A stretch of DNA of 64,000 nucleotides from Candidatus Vallotiella sp. (ex Adelges kitamiensis) (GTDB lineage Bacteria; Pseudomonadota; Gammaproteobacteria; Burkholderiales; Burkholderiaceae), in assembly GCF_020342435.1 (NCBI RefSeq), contig NZ_CP080504.1, positions 335,698 to 399,697 on the forward strand, given 5' to 3'. The translations under genes and the position numbers were made by a program. Under the pieces are notes generated by a model, which did no database searches, had not been told where the DNA came from, and worked only from the letters and a program-made list of their open reading frames with translations. Below, piece by piece: positions 21,821 through 31,414 of the stretch. Numbering within the stretch: the first letter of the stretch is position 1; the number at the start of each line of letters is the position of its first letter.

Positions 21821-23014
21821 ATGTATAACTTACCTGATGAGCGGGGTCATTTTGGTCCATATGGCGGTATCTTCGTCTCTGAAACCCTACTTCATGCACT
21901 TACTGAGTTGCGTAAAGCATACAGAAAATACCGACAGAATCCCGAGTTTGTTGATGAATATGCGCGCGAGCTGAAGCATTTTGTCGGACGTCCATCACCG
22001 ATCTACCACGCGAAGCGTTGGAGTGAGCTACTCGGTGGTGCGCAGATTTACTTAAAGCGTGAGGACTTAAATCATACTGGCGCACACAAGATTAATAATG
22101 TGATTGGACAGGCGCTGCTAGCGCAGCGCATGGGTAAGTTGCGTGTTATTGCGGAGACAGGAGCTGGACAACATGGCGTAGCTACAGCGACGATTGCTGC
22201 GCGTCTAGGCATGGAGTGCGTAGTATACATGGGTGCCGTAGATGTACGTAGACAGGCGGCAAATGTTTATCGAATGAAACTGCTCGGGGCAACCGTTGTG
22301 CCTGTTAACTCAGGCTCGCAAACGCTGAAAGATGCATTGAATGAGGCGATGCGAGATTGGGTCTCGAATATTGAGGGCACATTTTATATTATCGGTACCG
22401 TGACTGGCCCGCATCCTTATCCAATGATGGTGCGTAATTTTCAGTGCGTGATTGGCGACGAGTGTCGAGTGCAAATGATAGAGTTAGTCGGTCGTCAGCC
22501 AGACATAGTGATTGCGTGTGTAGGGGGCGGATCAAATGCAATGGGCATTTTTTATCCATATATTGACGATATAACAGTTAAATTAATTGGCGTGGAAGCG
22601 GCTGGCGATGGAGTGGAAACGTGTAGGCACGCGGCATCACTGATCAGCGGCTCGCCTGGCGTCCTACATGGTAACCGAACTTATCTGTTACAAGATGAAA
22701 ACGGACAAATTATCAATACGCATTCAATCTCTGCTGGACTGGATTATCCAGGTGTCGGGCCTGAACATGCGTGGCTACACGATATCGGCCGTGCACAATA
22801 TGTTGGGATCACAGATGATGAAGCTCTAAGCGCATTTCATAACTGCTGCCGCATTGAAGGTATCATCCCTGCGCTTGAGTCCAGCCACGCGCTTGCATAT
22901 GCGGCAAAGATTGCCCCTAGCCTGGGACGCGACCAGCTATTGCTAGTGAACCTATCAGGCCGTGGCGATAAAGATATACATACAGTAGCTGAGCGTGCCG
23001 ACATTACATTTTAA
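21821..23014 (+). CDS. trpB: tryptophan synthase beta chain
   Basis: This 397-residue PLP enzyme joins indole and serine to form tryptophan. The PLP lysine is K90 in [10 protein letters not shown], and the phosphate-binding glycine loop GGGSNAMG is present. I chose ATG 21821 because it has a GAGGAG ribosome site 9 bases upstream and gives the family start [12 protein letters not shown]. The open frame runs back to a GTG at 21761, but those residues are not family-like. TrpA is encoded two genes later, after a DNA methyltransferase. Confidence 0.97.
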   Translation: MYNLPDERGHFGPYGGIFVSETLLHALTELRKAYRKYRQNPEFVDEYARELKHFVGRPSPIYHAKRWSELLGGAQIYLKREDLNHTGAHKINNVIGQALLAQRMGKLRVIAETGAGQHGVATATIAARLGMECVVYMGAVDVRRQAANVYRMKLLGATVVPVNSGSQTLKDALNEAMRDWVSNIEGTFYIIGTVTGPHPYPMMVRNFQCVIGDECRVQMIELVGRQPDIVIACVGGGSNAMGIFYPYIDDITVKLIGVEAAGDGVETCRHAASLISGSPGVLHGNRTYLLQDENGQIINTHSISAGLDYPGVGPEHAWLHDIGRAQYVGITDDEALSAFHNCCRIEGIIPALESSHALAYAAKIAPSLGRDQLLLVNLSGRGDKDIHTVAERADITF

Positions 23015-23041
23015 GGGCGCTGCCGTAATACGATACTAATT

Positions 23042-23935
23042 ATGATACGGGATGACGGATCTTGTAAACGAGTTAAACCTAGAAGTAATCAAGTCAAACT
23101 GAATGACAGAGAATATAGTGAGTTAGCGCTCGTCGCGCTACAGTCGTGCGATATCTTACCCGGAGTTGCATTATGCAATCTCGATTTTCTCACTGACGCG
23201 GATAGCGTGGAAGACCGGTCAGTTGACCTCATTTTAGGTGATCCGCCATACGGGCTAGGAAAAGACTATGGTAATGATTCAGACAAGCGCACTAGCCAAG
23301 ATTTTATCGCGTGGACCTACCGCTGGCTTGAAATAGCGCTTCCAAAGCTTAAGCTAAGCGGATCACTATACATATTCTGCACGTGGCAATATGCGCCAGA
23401 GATTTTCTGCTTCTTAAAGCGCCGGCTTAAAATGATCAACGAGGTTATTTGGGACCGACGTGTGCCAAGCATGGGTGGAACGACACGTCGATTTACATCG
23501 GTGCACGATAATATTGGCTTTTTCGTGACATCAAAAAACTATTACTTTGATCTAGACTCAGTGCGTATTCCGTATAATTCCCTTATGAAGAAAGCTCGAA
23601 CTCGCAGTATTTTTAAAGGCAGTAAATGGCTTGAGCTTGGCTGTAACCCAAAAGATATTTGGTCAGTGTCACGCCTACATCGCCAGCACGCCGAGCGTGT
23701 CTCGCATCCAACACAAAAGCCACTAGAGATTATTGAAAGAATGGTGCTATCCAGTTGTCCCCCCGGGGGTTTAGTGCTTGATCCGTTCATGGGCAGTGGC
23801 ACTACTGCTGTAGCCTGTGCACGTCACCAACGCCGCTTTATTGGCTATGAGATTAATCCAGAATACTGCGCACTTGCTCGCCAGAGATTAGCTAAACTAG
23901 ACGTGGGCAGCGTTCTCCCAAACGAGACCTTATAG
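23042..23935 (+). CDS. DNA (adenine-N6 or cytosine-N4) methyltransferase
   Basis: This 297-residue SAM-dependent enzyme has catalytic motif IV DPPY at 67-70, HPTQKPL at 222-228 and the SAM-binding motif [10 protein letters not shown] at 247-255. The order IV-then-I marks the beta class; DPPY suggests adenine methylation. No restriction endonuclease is encoded nearby, so it is an orphan methyltransferase. It sits between trpB and trpA, only one base before trpA, an arrangement I recall from Burkholderia. Its target sequence cannot be read from the protein. Retention in an eroded genome suggests a regulatory or replication-linked role. Confidence 0.92.
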   Translation: MIRDDGSCKRVKPRSNQVKLNDREYSELALVALQSCDILPGVALCNLDFLTDADSVEDRSVDLILGDPPYGLGKDYGNDSDKRTSQDFIAWTYRWLEIALPKLKLSGSLYIFCTWQYAPEIFCFLKRRLKMINEVIWDRRVPSMGGTTRRFTSVHDNIGFFVTSKNYYFDLDSVRIPYNSLMKKARTRSIFKGSKWLELGCNPKDIWSVSRLHRQHAERVSHPTQKPLEIIERMVLSSCPPGGLVLDPFMGSGTTAVACARHQRRFIGYEINPEYCALARQRLAKLDVGSVLPNETL

Positions 23936-23936
23936 C

Positions 23937-24740
23937 ATGTCTAGAATTGAAATAAAGTTTGCGGAGTTGGCTCGAAATCGCCGTAAAGGGCTCATTTCAT
24001 TTATGACTGCAGGCGACCCAGACTCCGCTCGTACAGTCGAGTTTATGCACGTGTTAGCTTCTAGCGGCGCTGATATTATCGAGCTTGGTGTGCCGTTCTC
24101 AGATCCTATGGCTGACGGCCCTGTGATTCAGCGCTCATCTGAGCGTGCACTAACGCGTGGTATCACATTACGGCGCGTGCTCAACGACGTACGCACATTT
24201 CGTGAGTATAACCGTGATACACCTGTAGTTCTGATGGGATATGCTAATCCGATTGAGAAGATGGGGCGCGAGGTTTTCGGGGTCGAGGCACGTAAAGCTG
24301 GCGTTGATGGTGTATTGGTAGTTGACTATCCGCTCGAGGAAGCCGTTGAATTTTCAGACACAATACGCAGGCACGATATTGATCTAATTTTTATGATTGC
24401 GCCGACATCTACCGCAGAGCGTATTCTTAAGGTAAGACGCCTGGCAAGTGGTTATCTCTATTATGTATCCCTTAACGGAGTAACCGGTGCTATAAATCTC
24501 GATATTTCTAATATCGCAGGTAAAATACCGGCTATCAAGGCACAGATACCTTTACCGATAGGGGTCGGTTTTGGAATTCGCGATGCTGAAACTGCTCGAG
24601 CGGTCGCCGAGGTCAGTGATGCGGTCGTAATTGGTAGTTGTATTGTTCAACTACTTGAACAGACGCCAAAGCAAGATGCTATTCGGATGCTTAAGACTTT
24701 TGTTTCTGAAGTACGTCAAGCGTTAGACTATATAGTCTAA
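23937..24740 (+). CDS. trpA: tryptophan synthase alpha chain
   Basis: This 267-residue TIM-barrel subunit cleaves indole-3-glycerol phosphate to indole, which passes to TrpB. The catalytic residues E49 and D60 lie in [14 protein letters not shown]. The ATG lies one base after the methyltransferase stop, implying coupled translation. The final codons and the stop form half of a 26-bp perfect palindrome. Confidence 0.97.
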   Translation: MSRIEIKFAELARNRRKGLISFMTAGDPDSARTVEFMHVLASSGADIIELGVPFSDPMADGPVIQRSSERALTRGITLRRVLNDVRTFREYNRDTPVVLMGYANPIEKMGREVFGVEARKAGVDGVLVVDYPLEEAVEFSDTIRRHDIDLIFMIAPTSTAERILKVRRLASGYLYYVSLNGVTGAINLDISNIAGKIPAIKAQIPLPIGVGFGIRDAETARAVAEVSDAVVIGSCIVQLLEQTPKQDAIRMLKTFVSEVRQALDYIV

Positions 24741-24744
24741 CGCT
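24719..24744. repeat. 26-bp perfect palindrome across the trpA stop
   Basis: Positions 24719-24744 read the same on both strands (13-bp arms, no spacer). They span the last trpA codons, the stop and four bases beyond. There is no T tract, so a classical terminator is unlikely. It could still form a hairpin that separates trpA from accD. Confidence 0.92.
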
Positions 24745-24786
24745 ATGATGACATAGTATGATGCAACTACGCATCAAGGAATTTTC

Positions 24787-25659
24787 ATGAGTTGGCTAGA
24801 TAAACTACTTCCTCCAAAGATCAAGCAGACAGATCCGCGTAGCCGAAAAAGTATCCCGGAAGGACTATGGGTCAAGTGCCCGAACTGTGAAGCTGTGCTT
24901 TACCGTAATGATATCCAGGAAAATATGCATGTGTGCCCAAAGTGCGATCAGCATATACGAATTAGTGCAAGAGAGCGCTTAGATATGTTGCTTGATCCGG
25001 ATGGCCGCTATGAAATTGGCTATGAGATCCTACCGGTTGATGCCCTAAAGTTTAAAGACAGCCGTAAATACACAGATCGACTTAAGGAAGCGATGAATGA
25101 AGCTGGAGAGACTGATGCGATAGTTGTGATGGGTGGTATGATCCATACGTTGTCAGTCGTAGTTGCTTGCTTTGAGTTTGGGTTCATGGGTGGCTCGATG
25201 GGATCAGTTGTTGGCGAACGCTTTGTTCGTGGGGCGAAAAATGCGCTTGAGCAACGGGTCCCATTTATTTGCTTTACCGCATCAGGTGGCGCGCGGATGC
25301 AGGAGAGCGTACTATCTCTGATGCAAATGGCTAAAACTACGGCGATGCTTACAAAGCTTTCCACGGCTAATCTGCCATTCATATCGGTGCTAACTGATCC
25401 AACGATGGGTGGCGTATCCGCTAGTTTCGCTTTTCTGGGCGATCTTGTGATTGCTGAACCTCGTGCACTCATCGGCTTTGCTGGCCCACGCGTGATTGAG
25501 CAGACGGTACGAGAGAAACTTCCGGAGGGTTTTCAACGGTCAGAATTCTTGCTACAAAAAGGTATGATTGACATGATTGTGGACAGGCGCAAAATACGGA
25601 ACAAAATCGCTCAATTAATCGCGTTATTAACGCGCCGGCCAGCGGACGCAGTTATATAA
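24787..25659 (+). CDS. accD: acetyl-CoA carboxylase carboxyltransferase subunit beta
   Basis: This 290-residue subunit transfers the carboxyl group from biotin to acetyl-CoA, with AccA, for fatty acid synthesis. The N-terminal zinc ribbon uses C31, C34, C50 and C53. The crotonase-fold part has [11 protein letters not shown] and [12 protein letters not shown]. An AAGGA ribosome site lies 7 bases before the ATG. It sits between trpA and folC, as in many proteobacteria. Confidence 0.98.
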   Translation: MSWLDKLLPPKIKQTDPRSRKSIPEGLWVKCPNCEAVLYRNDIQENMHVCPKCDQHIRISARERLDMLLDPDGRYEIGYEILPVDALKFKDSRKYTDRLKEAMNEAGETDAIVVMGGMIHTLSVVVACFEFGFMGGSMGSVVGERFVRGAKNALEQRVPFICFTASGGARMQESVLSLMQMAKTTAMLTKLSTANLPFISVLTDPTMGGVSASFAFLGDLVIAEPRALIGFAGPRVIEQTVREKLPEGFQRSEFLLQKGMIDMIVDRRKIRNKIAQLIALLTRRPADAVI

Positions 25660-25686
25660 AGCGCTGGCGCTCTGTACTAGGGCTTT

Positions 25687-27039
25687 ATGACAGTTTTTAT
25701 AAACCTTCAGGATTGGCTTTTATATCTAGAAACTGCTTATCCAGTTGGTATTGATATGGGACTAGTGCGTGTTAAGTCCATCAAGACAGTGCTTAATTTA
25801 CAGTTTAACTGTCCCGTAATCGTAGTAGGTGGCACTAATGGAAAGGGGTCAACGTGCGCTATTTTAGAAGCAATTCTTCTAAATGCTGGCTATCACGTAG
25901 GATGCCATACGTCGCCGCATCTAATGGAATTCAACGAACGGGCACGCCTGGATGGCTTTAACGCAACCAATGATGAACTGCTACCGCATTTTTATGCCAT
26001 CGAGACTGCAAGGTTGTCGTTACCACAAGCAGTTTTATTGACTTATTTTGAGTTTACGACACTAGCAATTATGCATTTATTTGCATCCCGACAGCTCGAT
26101 GTAGTAATCCTAGAGGTTGGACTAGGTGGCCGCCTCGACGCAGTAAATATTATCGACGCTGATTGTACCATCATTACTAACGTCGATTTAGACCACCAGC
26201 ATTATATTGGCGATACGCGGGAGCTAATTGGCCACGAAAAGGCAGGGATCTTTCGTTCTGGAAAGCCAGCAATTATTGGTGATCCGTTACCTCCGTCTAG
26301 CGTAGCTCAACATGCAAAGTCGATTAGCGCTGACTTGTGGCTATTCAACCGTGATTTTTGCTATGAGTGTCATATTAGTAGCGGGAGACAGCAATGGAGC
26401 TATCGCGGCCGCTCTCTGAAACATGTAGGGTTAGCATATCCAGCGCTACGCGGTGCCAATCAGTTACTAAATGCTGCGTCCGCACTCGCTGCCCTTGAAG
26501 CATTGCATGAGCTCTTACCAGTTAACTCACAGGATATACATCTTGGATTAGAGAGTGTTAGGTTGCCGGGGCGTTTCCAGGTGTTACCTGGTAGACCAGT
26601 GATTGTGCTAGATGTGGCACATAACCCTCACGCGACTGCTATTCTGGCAAAGAATCTAAGCAATATGGGCTATTTTCCATATACTTATTCAGTGTTCGGA
26701 GCCATGGCTGACAAAGATATTTCAAGTATGCTTGCGTACTTGAAAGACGAAGTCCATTATTGGTGCATCACTAAATTACCTACATCGCGTGCGATCAGTG
26801 CGGTTGATATTAAGAAAAGATTAATAGCACTTGGTATACCGCACGACAATTTTAGCGCATCCTCAGGTACATCTATTCAGCAGTTTGAAAATCCATGGCT
26901 TGCCTATAAGAATGCACTCAGCCGGGCGTCTAAAAGTGATAGAATTGTTGTTTGGGGTAGTTTCTATACGGTATCCAGCGTAATGGCCTACCTTAAAATC
27001 AGGGAAGTATCCGTACAAAGCGAAGACCAGTTAAGCTAG
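25687..27039 (+). CDS. folC: bifunctional dihydrofolate / folylpolyglutamate synthase
   Basis: This 450-residue Mur-ligase-like enzyme adds glutamate to folates. The ATP loop GGTNGKGSTCA begins at residue 48; the HTSPHL motif and the central EVGLGGRLDAVN stretch are intact. The C-terminal domain contains DVAHNPHA. Length is slightly above the usual 420-440. It starts 27 bases after accD in the same run. Confidence 0.96.
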   Translation: MTVFINLQDWLLYLETAYPVGIDMGLVRVKSIKTVLNLQFNCPVIVVGGTNGKGSTCAILEAILLNAGYHVGCHTSPHLMEFNERARLDGFNATNDELLPHFYAIETARLSLPQAVLLTYFEFTTLAIMHLFASRQLDVVILEVGLGGRLDAVNIIDADCTIITNVDLDHQHYIGDTRELIGHEKAGIFRSGKPAIIGDPLPPSSVAQHAKSISADLWLFNRDFCYECHISSGRQQWSYRGRSLKHVGLAYPALRGANQLLNAASALAALEALHELLPVNSQDIHLGLESVRLPGRFQVLPGRPVIVLDVAHNPHATAILAKNLSNMGYFPYTYSVFGAMADKDISSMLAYLKDEVHYWCITKLPTSRAISAVDIKKRLIALGIPHDNFSASSGTSIQQFENPWLAYKNALSRASKSDRIVVWGSFYTVSSVMAYLKIREVSVQSEDQLS

Positions 27040-27066
27040 TATCCTGTTTAGCTTCGCTATGACCAT

Positions 27067-27708
27067 ATGAAATTATTTTCTTTCCGTAGTAAGGATAATC
27101 TAGACCCATTACAGGCCACTGCGCGGGACTTTGCTAGCCAAATAAGCCAGCGGCGGCGGGCCGCTAATCGTCATCCTAATCTACATTCCATGTTGTTTGA
27201 CCTAAAGCCGCTTGATAAACGCCGTGCTCGTCAGCGTTTGATCAGTGCGATTGTGCTTATTATAGGAGCTGTAGTTACACTACCGCTGATTCTTGACTCT
27301 TCCCCAAAAACCATAACTGACGATATTGTCATTCAGATCCCATCGAAATATGAGTTAGTGCCAGACAATCTATCTCGTAGAGAAACTCTAATCGCAGCTG
27401 GACAGACTCGAGCACCAAGCAATGCAAACACGTCACTCAATTCGGTAAGCTCTGGTAGTAAACCGAATATTCCTACCGGTAATCGCTACGTGGCGCAATT
27501 AGGTGCATTGAATAATAATAGAGACGCTCAGAATTGGGTAAGTCACCTAAAGGCTATTGGTGTACCGGCTTATTTAGAACGACAGTACAAATCCGACGGC
27601 AGGGAGGAACGCATTTTATTATTCGCCGGTCCTTTCTCTGATCGTTCGGAGGCCGCTGATGCGGTGACGAAGATACGCCGCGCGGTCAACCTAATATTAA
27701 GACCCTAA
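27067..27708 (+). CDS. SPOR domain protein (DedD-like)
   Basis: This 213-residue protein has a basic cytoplasmic N-terminus, one membrane helix (about 58-76), a low-complexity periplasmic linker and a C-terminal SPOR domain from about residue 141 (YVAQLGAL to the end). SPOR domains bind denuded septal peptidoglycan, so a role in cell division is likely. Its place between folC and cvpA is the usual dedD position. The end of the SPOR domain looks slightly short. Confidence 0.85.
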   Translation: MKLFSFRSKDNLDPLQATARDFASQISQRRRAANRHPNLHSMLFDLKPLDKRRARQRLISAIVLIIGAVVTLPLILDSSPKTITDDIVIQIPSKYELVPDNLSRRETLIAAGQTRAPSNANTSLNSVSSGSKPNIPTGNRYVAQLGALNNNRDAQNWVSHLKAIGVPAYLERQYKSDGREERILLFAGPFSDRSEAADAVTKIRRAVNLILRP

Positions 27709-27739
27709 CGAAATAGTGGTTAGTAAAAACGGCTAATGC

Positions 27740-28246
27740 ATGATAGATAAGACGTTAACCGCTTTCGACTATATTGTAATCGTGGTCATTATTCTATCAG
27801 TGCTGCGCGGTATATGGCGGGGGCTCTTAGCAGAATTATTTGGATTAATTGGATGGGTCGTCGCTATGATTAGTTCTGCGATCTATGTACCAATACTAGT
27901 AAGCTATATACCGGCGAACTGGCCTGGCGGCGCGTTAATACAGTACCTAGTCGCGTTCTTTGGTTTGATTTTAGCTATATTACTTATTTTTAGTATAAGC
28001 AGAGCGTTAATTATACGGCTTGCTAATATCGGCGGGCTACAGGGTATTGATCGCATGTTAGGCATGCTATTTGGTCTAATACGAGGATTTCTACTGGTAC
28101 TCTTATTAGTGGCACTCGCTCAGTTAACAGAACTGCCACAACAGAATTTTTGGTGCCATGCGATATTTAGGCCTTATACCGAACGTTGCTTGCATGAACT
28201 AAAACCGTTCCTGCCAACTGTAATAGCAGTATATATGCCCTTCTAA
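27740..28246 (+). CDS. cvpA: CvpA family membrane protein
   Basis: This 168-residue inner-membrane protein has four predicted helices (about 8-26, 28-50, 63-83 and 105-125) and the family motif DRMLGMLFGLIRG. It was named for colicin V production in E. coli; its real role is uncertain and may concern the envelope. It precedes purF by 34 bases, as in E. coli. The last 35 residues are soluble. Confidence 0.9.
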   Translation: MIDKTLTAFDYIVIVVIILSVLRGIWRGLLAELFGLIGWVVAMISSAIYVPILVSYIPANWPGGALIQYLVAFFGLILAILLIFSISRALIIRLANIGGLQGIDRMLGMLFGLIRGFLLVLLLVALAQLTELPQQNFWCHAIFRPYTERCLHELKPFLPTVIAVYMPF

Positions 28247-28280
28247 GCATCATCTTAGTTCAATTTTCAAGGGACATGCC

Positions 28281-29819
28281 ATGTGCGGCATCGTAGGTGT
28301 AATTTCCCAATCTCCCATTAATCAGTTGATCTATGATAGCTTACTGCTGCTTCAGCATCGAGGCCAAGATGCTGCTGGTATTGCAACAGTTAACGGCAGT
28401 ACATTTCACATGTACAAAGCTAACGGTATGGTGCGCGATGTGTTTCGTACTCGCAACATGCGCTCGCTGTTAGGCAACTGCGGAATCGGGCAGGTTCGTT
28501 ATCCAACTGCTGGCTCGGCTAGTAATGCTGAAGAAGCCCAACCGTTTTACGTAAATGCCCCGTTTGGTATTATCTTTGCACATAATGGAAATATAACAAA
28601 CTGTGAACGGCTCAAGGACGAGATGTTCCGTATTGACCGCCGACACATTAATACAAGTTCTGACTCTGAAGTCTTACTTAATGTATTTGCACATGAGCTT
28701 CAGTTATCTACGACCGGATTTTCCCTAGAGCCTAACGCAATCTTTAAAGCAGTTTCTGGGGTATACCGACGAGTAAAGGGTTCTTATGCGATTGTTGCTC
28801 TGATTGCTGGATATGGATTGCTAGCATTTCGCGATCCGTATGGTATTCGGCCTCTAGCTATTGGTAAGCATGAGACTAAGCAGGGTTCTGAATGGATGAT
28901 TGCGTCTGAATCAGTTGCCCTTGAAGGAAACGTTTTTAAGTTCGTAAGAGACGTAGCACCTGGAGAGGCTGTGTTTATTAGTATGGATGGCATGATGCAC
29001 ACAAGGCAATGCGCAAAGCATCCTAGTCTAAATCCGTGTATTTTTGAGCTAGTTTATCTAGCGCGGCCTGATTCAGTACTCGATGGTGTACCCGTCTACA
29101 ACGCGCGACTACGCATGGGCGATTACTTAGCTAAGAAAATTAAGCGCACTCTACCCGACACGCAGATTGATGTTGTAATGCCGATTCCTGATTCATCACG
29201 GCCAGCGGCGATGCAGGTTGCAAAAAAGCTAATGATCGAATATCGAGAAGGTTTTTTCAAGAATCGCTATGTTGGTCGTACTTTTATTATGCCCGGTCAA
29301 GCGGTACGCAAGAGATCAGTACGCCAAAAGCTTAATGCAATGGCGGTCGAGTTCAAAGGGCGTAATGTACTGATTGTCGATGATTCAATCGTACGTGGAA
29401 CTACGTCACAAGAAATTATACAGATGGCACGCGATGCTGGCGCGAACAAAGTCATTTTTGCTTCAGCAGCACCACCAGTACGCTTTCCAAATGTGTATGG
29501 AATCGATATGCCAACCCGTAGTGAATTAGTGGCATATGGTAGAACTGACCAAGAAGTAGCGCAGATTATAGGCGCTGATGCACTTGTTTACCAAGACGTC
29601 GAGGATATGAAACAGGCGGTGCGTGATACGAACCCAGAGCTATGGAATTTTGAGGCATCGTGCTTTGATGGACACTACATTACTGGTGACGTAACAGCTG
29701 AGTATCTAGATAAGATAGAACAGATTCGATTTAATCTAATACCACAGCAGTTAGAGGGTAATATAACTGGAGAAAGAAACGACCGCCCGCAATTTCATTT
29801 AAATTTATCGTTTGAATAG
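28281..29819 (+). CDS. purF: amidophosphoribosyltransferase
   Basis: This 512-residue enzyme makes phosphoribosylamine, the first step of purine synthesis. Cys2 is the glutaminase nucleophile (MCGIVG), with no propeptide, as in E. coli. The PRPP-binding motif is NVLIVDDSIVRGTTS. AGGGA lies 7 bases before the ATG. It is the last gene of the truA-purF run. The methionine gene metZ that often follows in relatives is absent. Confidence 0.98.
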   Translation: MCGIVGVISQSPINQLIYDSLLLLQHRGQDAAGIATVNGSTFHMYKANGMVRDVFRTRNMRSLLGNCGIGQVRYPTAGSASNAEEAQPFYVNAPFGIIFAHNGNITNCERLKDEMFRIDRRHINTSSDSEVLLNVFAHELQLSTTGFSLEPNAIFKAVSGVYRRVKGSYAIVALIAGYGLLAFRDPYGIRPLAIGKHETKQGSEWMIASESVALEGNVFKFVRDVAPGEAVFISMDGMMHTRQCAKHPSLNPCIFELVYLARPDSVLDGVPVYNARLRMGDYLAKKIKRTLPDTQIDVVMPIPDSSRPAAMQVAKKLMIEYREGFFKNRYVGRTFIMPGQAVRKRSVRQKLNAMAVEFKGRNVLIVDDSIVRGTTSQEIIQMARDAGANKVIFASAAPPVRFPNVYGIDMPTRSELVAYGRTDQEVAQIIGADALVYQDVEDMKQAVRDTNPELWNFEASCFDGHYITGDVTAEYLDKIEQIRFNLIPQQLEGNITGERNDRPQFHLNLSFE

Positions 29820-30429
29820 TAAGCAATTTACCGATACGAGATACTTAAACCCTACTATCCGAGACTACCCGCAGTTTATTAACTGTGGTCTAGGTAAGCG
29901 ACAAGATAATACGCTTCAACTTATTAATAACTTATATACCCAGTATTACTGGGTAATACTCACTCCTAAAATATTTTTAATCTCTCTAGATTAATGTTCA
30001 CTAAGACCTTAAGGCTCTAGACTGACTTAATAATATATTTTTATCTAGATATCAAGATAGCTAAAAATGAATTCTGAATAGAACGTAGCACAGGAATAAT
30101 ATGCTATTAATACTAAAGTTTTTTGTTTACTATTATCCTATCAAATCATGTTTATATAAACCCCTAATAGAGAATGACGTTTAATAAAGCTTGCTAGGGC
30201 TACATAGATAGCAGGCTAAAATTTCTAGCTATCTAGAGATAGCTTATCATTATTAATGAAGTAATTATTTTTGTGGAATTAAATTTTTCAAATACAAATG
30301 ATTCTTCTTCAAGAAGAGATAGAACTCTTTCAGTTAAAAAAATATAATATAGAGTTTTCTAAAATTTAGAGAGTCAAATATATATATAATAGAGCAATTA
30401 GATTTGAATCTAAAACATTAGTTCACTTA
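29820..30429. other. AT-rich gene-free spacer after purF
   Basis: About 610 bases without a supportable gene. A hairpin with 9-bp arms and a 1-base loop lies at 29937-29955 (ACCCAGTA at its core) and could end purF transcription, though the T-rich stretch comes some 20 bases later. A shorter inverted repeat lies at 30227-30244. The region joins a chromosome-2-type block to a chromosome-1-type block, judged by Burkholderia gene order. Confidence 0.6.
29937..29955 (+). terminator. candidate terminator hairpin after purF
   Basis: A 9-bp stem with a 1-base loop, 118 bases after the purF stop. It is the only compact hairpin soon after the gene. A T-rich tract (ATATTTTTAATC) follows after a gap, so terminator function is uncertain. 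Confidence 0.35.
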
Positions 30430-30469
30430 ATTACTAAAAAGCAGAAAAGAATTTCTACTTTTTAGTAAT
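30430..30469. repeat. 18-bp-arm hairpin downstream of tRNA-Lys
   Basis: Arms at 30430-30447 and 30452-30469 match at 17 of 18 positions, with a 4-base loop. On the minus strand it lies 41 bases beyond the tRNA-Lys 3' end. It could terminate the tol-pal-tRNA transcript or protect its end, though no T tract follows. Confidence 0.8.
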
Positions 30470-30509
30470 CTTTTTAGAAAACTGTTAAGTTAATGCTATC
30501 AAACATTAA

Positions 30510-30585
30510 TGGTAGGCCGTACTGGACTTGAACCAGTGACCAACGGATTAAAAGTCCGCTGCTCTACCAGCTGAGCTAACGACCC
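30510..30585 (-). tRNA. tRNA-Lys (UUU)
   Basis: This 76-nt tRNA has acceptor GGGTCGT pairing with ACGGCCT (G-U at the first pair), T-loop GTTCAAGT, anticodon TTT in loop CTTTTAA, discriminator A and an encoded CCA end. It lies 79 bases downstream of cpoB on the same strand, so it may be co-transcribed with the tol-pal operon. Confidence 0.97.
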
Positions 30586-30664
30586 AATTAATCTAAATGA
30601 TATCGTTAAAAAATAGACTAGTCAAGGAGTAGTATAATAAGCTATAGGTGCCCTCTCCTTCCCT

Positions 30665-31414
30665 CTATTGAATCTGCAATAACCGTTTTTGTGCAGCCTG
30701 CGCTGCATTTGATGTTTTATATTGTGAAAGGATTTGTTTTAATGTACGTTTCGCATCATTTTTTCGCCCCTGCTCCCATTGGTTATTTGCAATAGCAAAT
30801 AACGCCTCTGGTGCACGCGGGTGGGTAGGATATTTAGTTACAATACCCCGCAAGATAAGTGTCGACAACTTATATTTACGCTGTGCGTATAATGCATTGC
30901 CGAGCCAATATTGGCTTGTCGGTTGATATAGGCTGTTTGGATATTTCAAAGAAAATGCCTTGAATCCAGAGGCTGCACTTTTGAAATGGCCTTTTTTAAA
31001 AAGTTGTAGCGCTGCGTTAAATTCATCTGCTTCACTTGACTGTGCCTTGCCTTGTAAGCGGCTAATCATTTTTTGATGACATTCAAGCTTTTTTAGCCGG
31101 GAGTCTAGATCTGTGTAGTAATTATGCTGTTGCGTCTGCAGTACAGTAACTTGATTAATTAAGTCCTCGTTTTTTCCACGCAATATTGCTACCTGCTGAT
31201 TTAACTGCTCAAAACAATTTACTTGATCAAATATTGCGCGCTGCACAGCAAGTATCTGATTTGATAACAAATTGGCTGTCGCTCGCAGATTAACTACTGC
31301 TTGGCGCGTTTCGTTATCGCTAAATAGACTAGCGTGCGCGGGCAAAGCAGAAAATATAACGCTTGTCACAGCTACAGCTATGGCAATTTTCGGTCTACTA
31401 AAACGAACATTCAT
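30665..31414 (-). CDS. cpoB: cell division coordinator CpoB (YbgF)
   Basis: This 249-residue periplasmic protein has a signal peptide (cleavage probably after AHA, residue 28), an N-terminal coiled coil (about 35-110) and C-terminal TPR repeats (about 125-249; YWLGNALYAQRKY, APEALFAIANNQWEQG). In E. coli CpoB links Tol-Pal constriction with septal peptidoglycan synthesis. Its ATG overlaps the pal stop by 4 bases. It closes the tolQRAB-pal operon. Confidence 0.93.
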   Translation of the reverse strand: MNVRFSRPKIAIAVAVTSVIFSALPAHASLFSDNETRQAVVNLRATANLLSNQILAVQRAIFDQVNCFEQLNQQVAILRGKNEDLINQVTVLQTQQHNYYTDLDSRLKKLECHQKMISRLQGKAQSSEADEFNAALQLFKKGHFKSAASGFKAFSLKYPNSLYQPTSQYWLGNALYAQRKYKLSTLILRGIVTKYPTHPRAPEALFAIANNQWEQGRKNDAKRTLKQILSQYKTSNAAQAAQKRLLQIQ

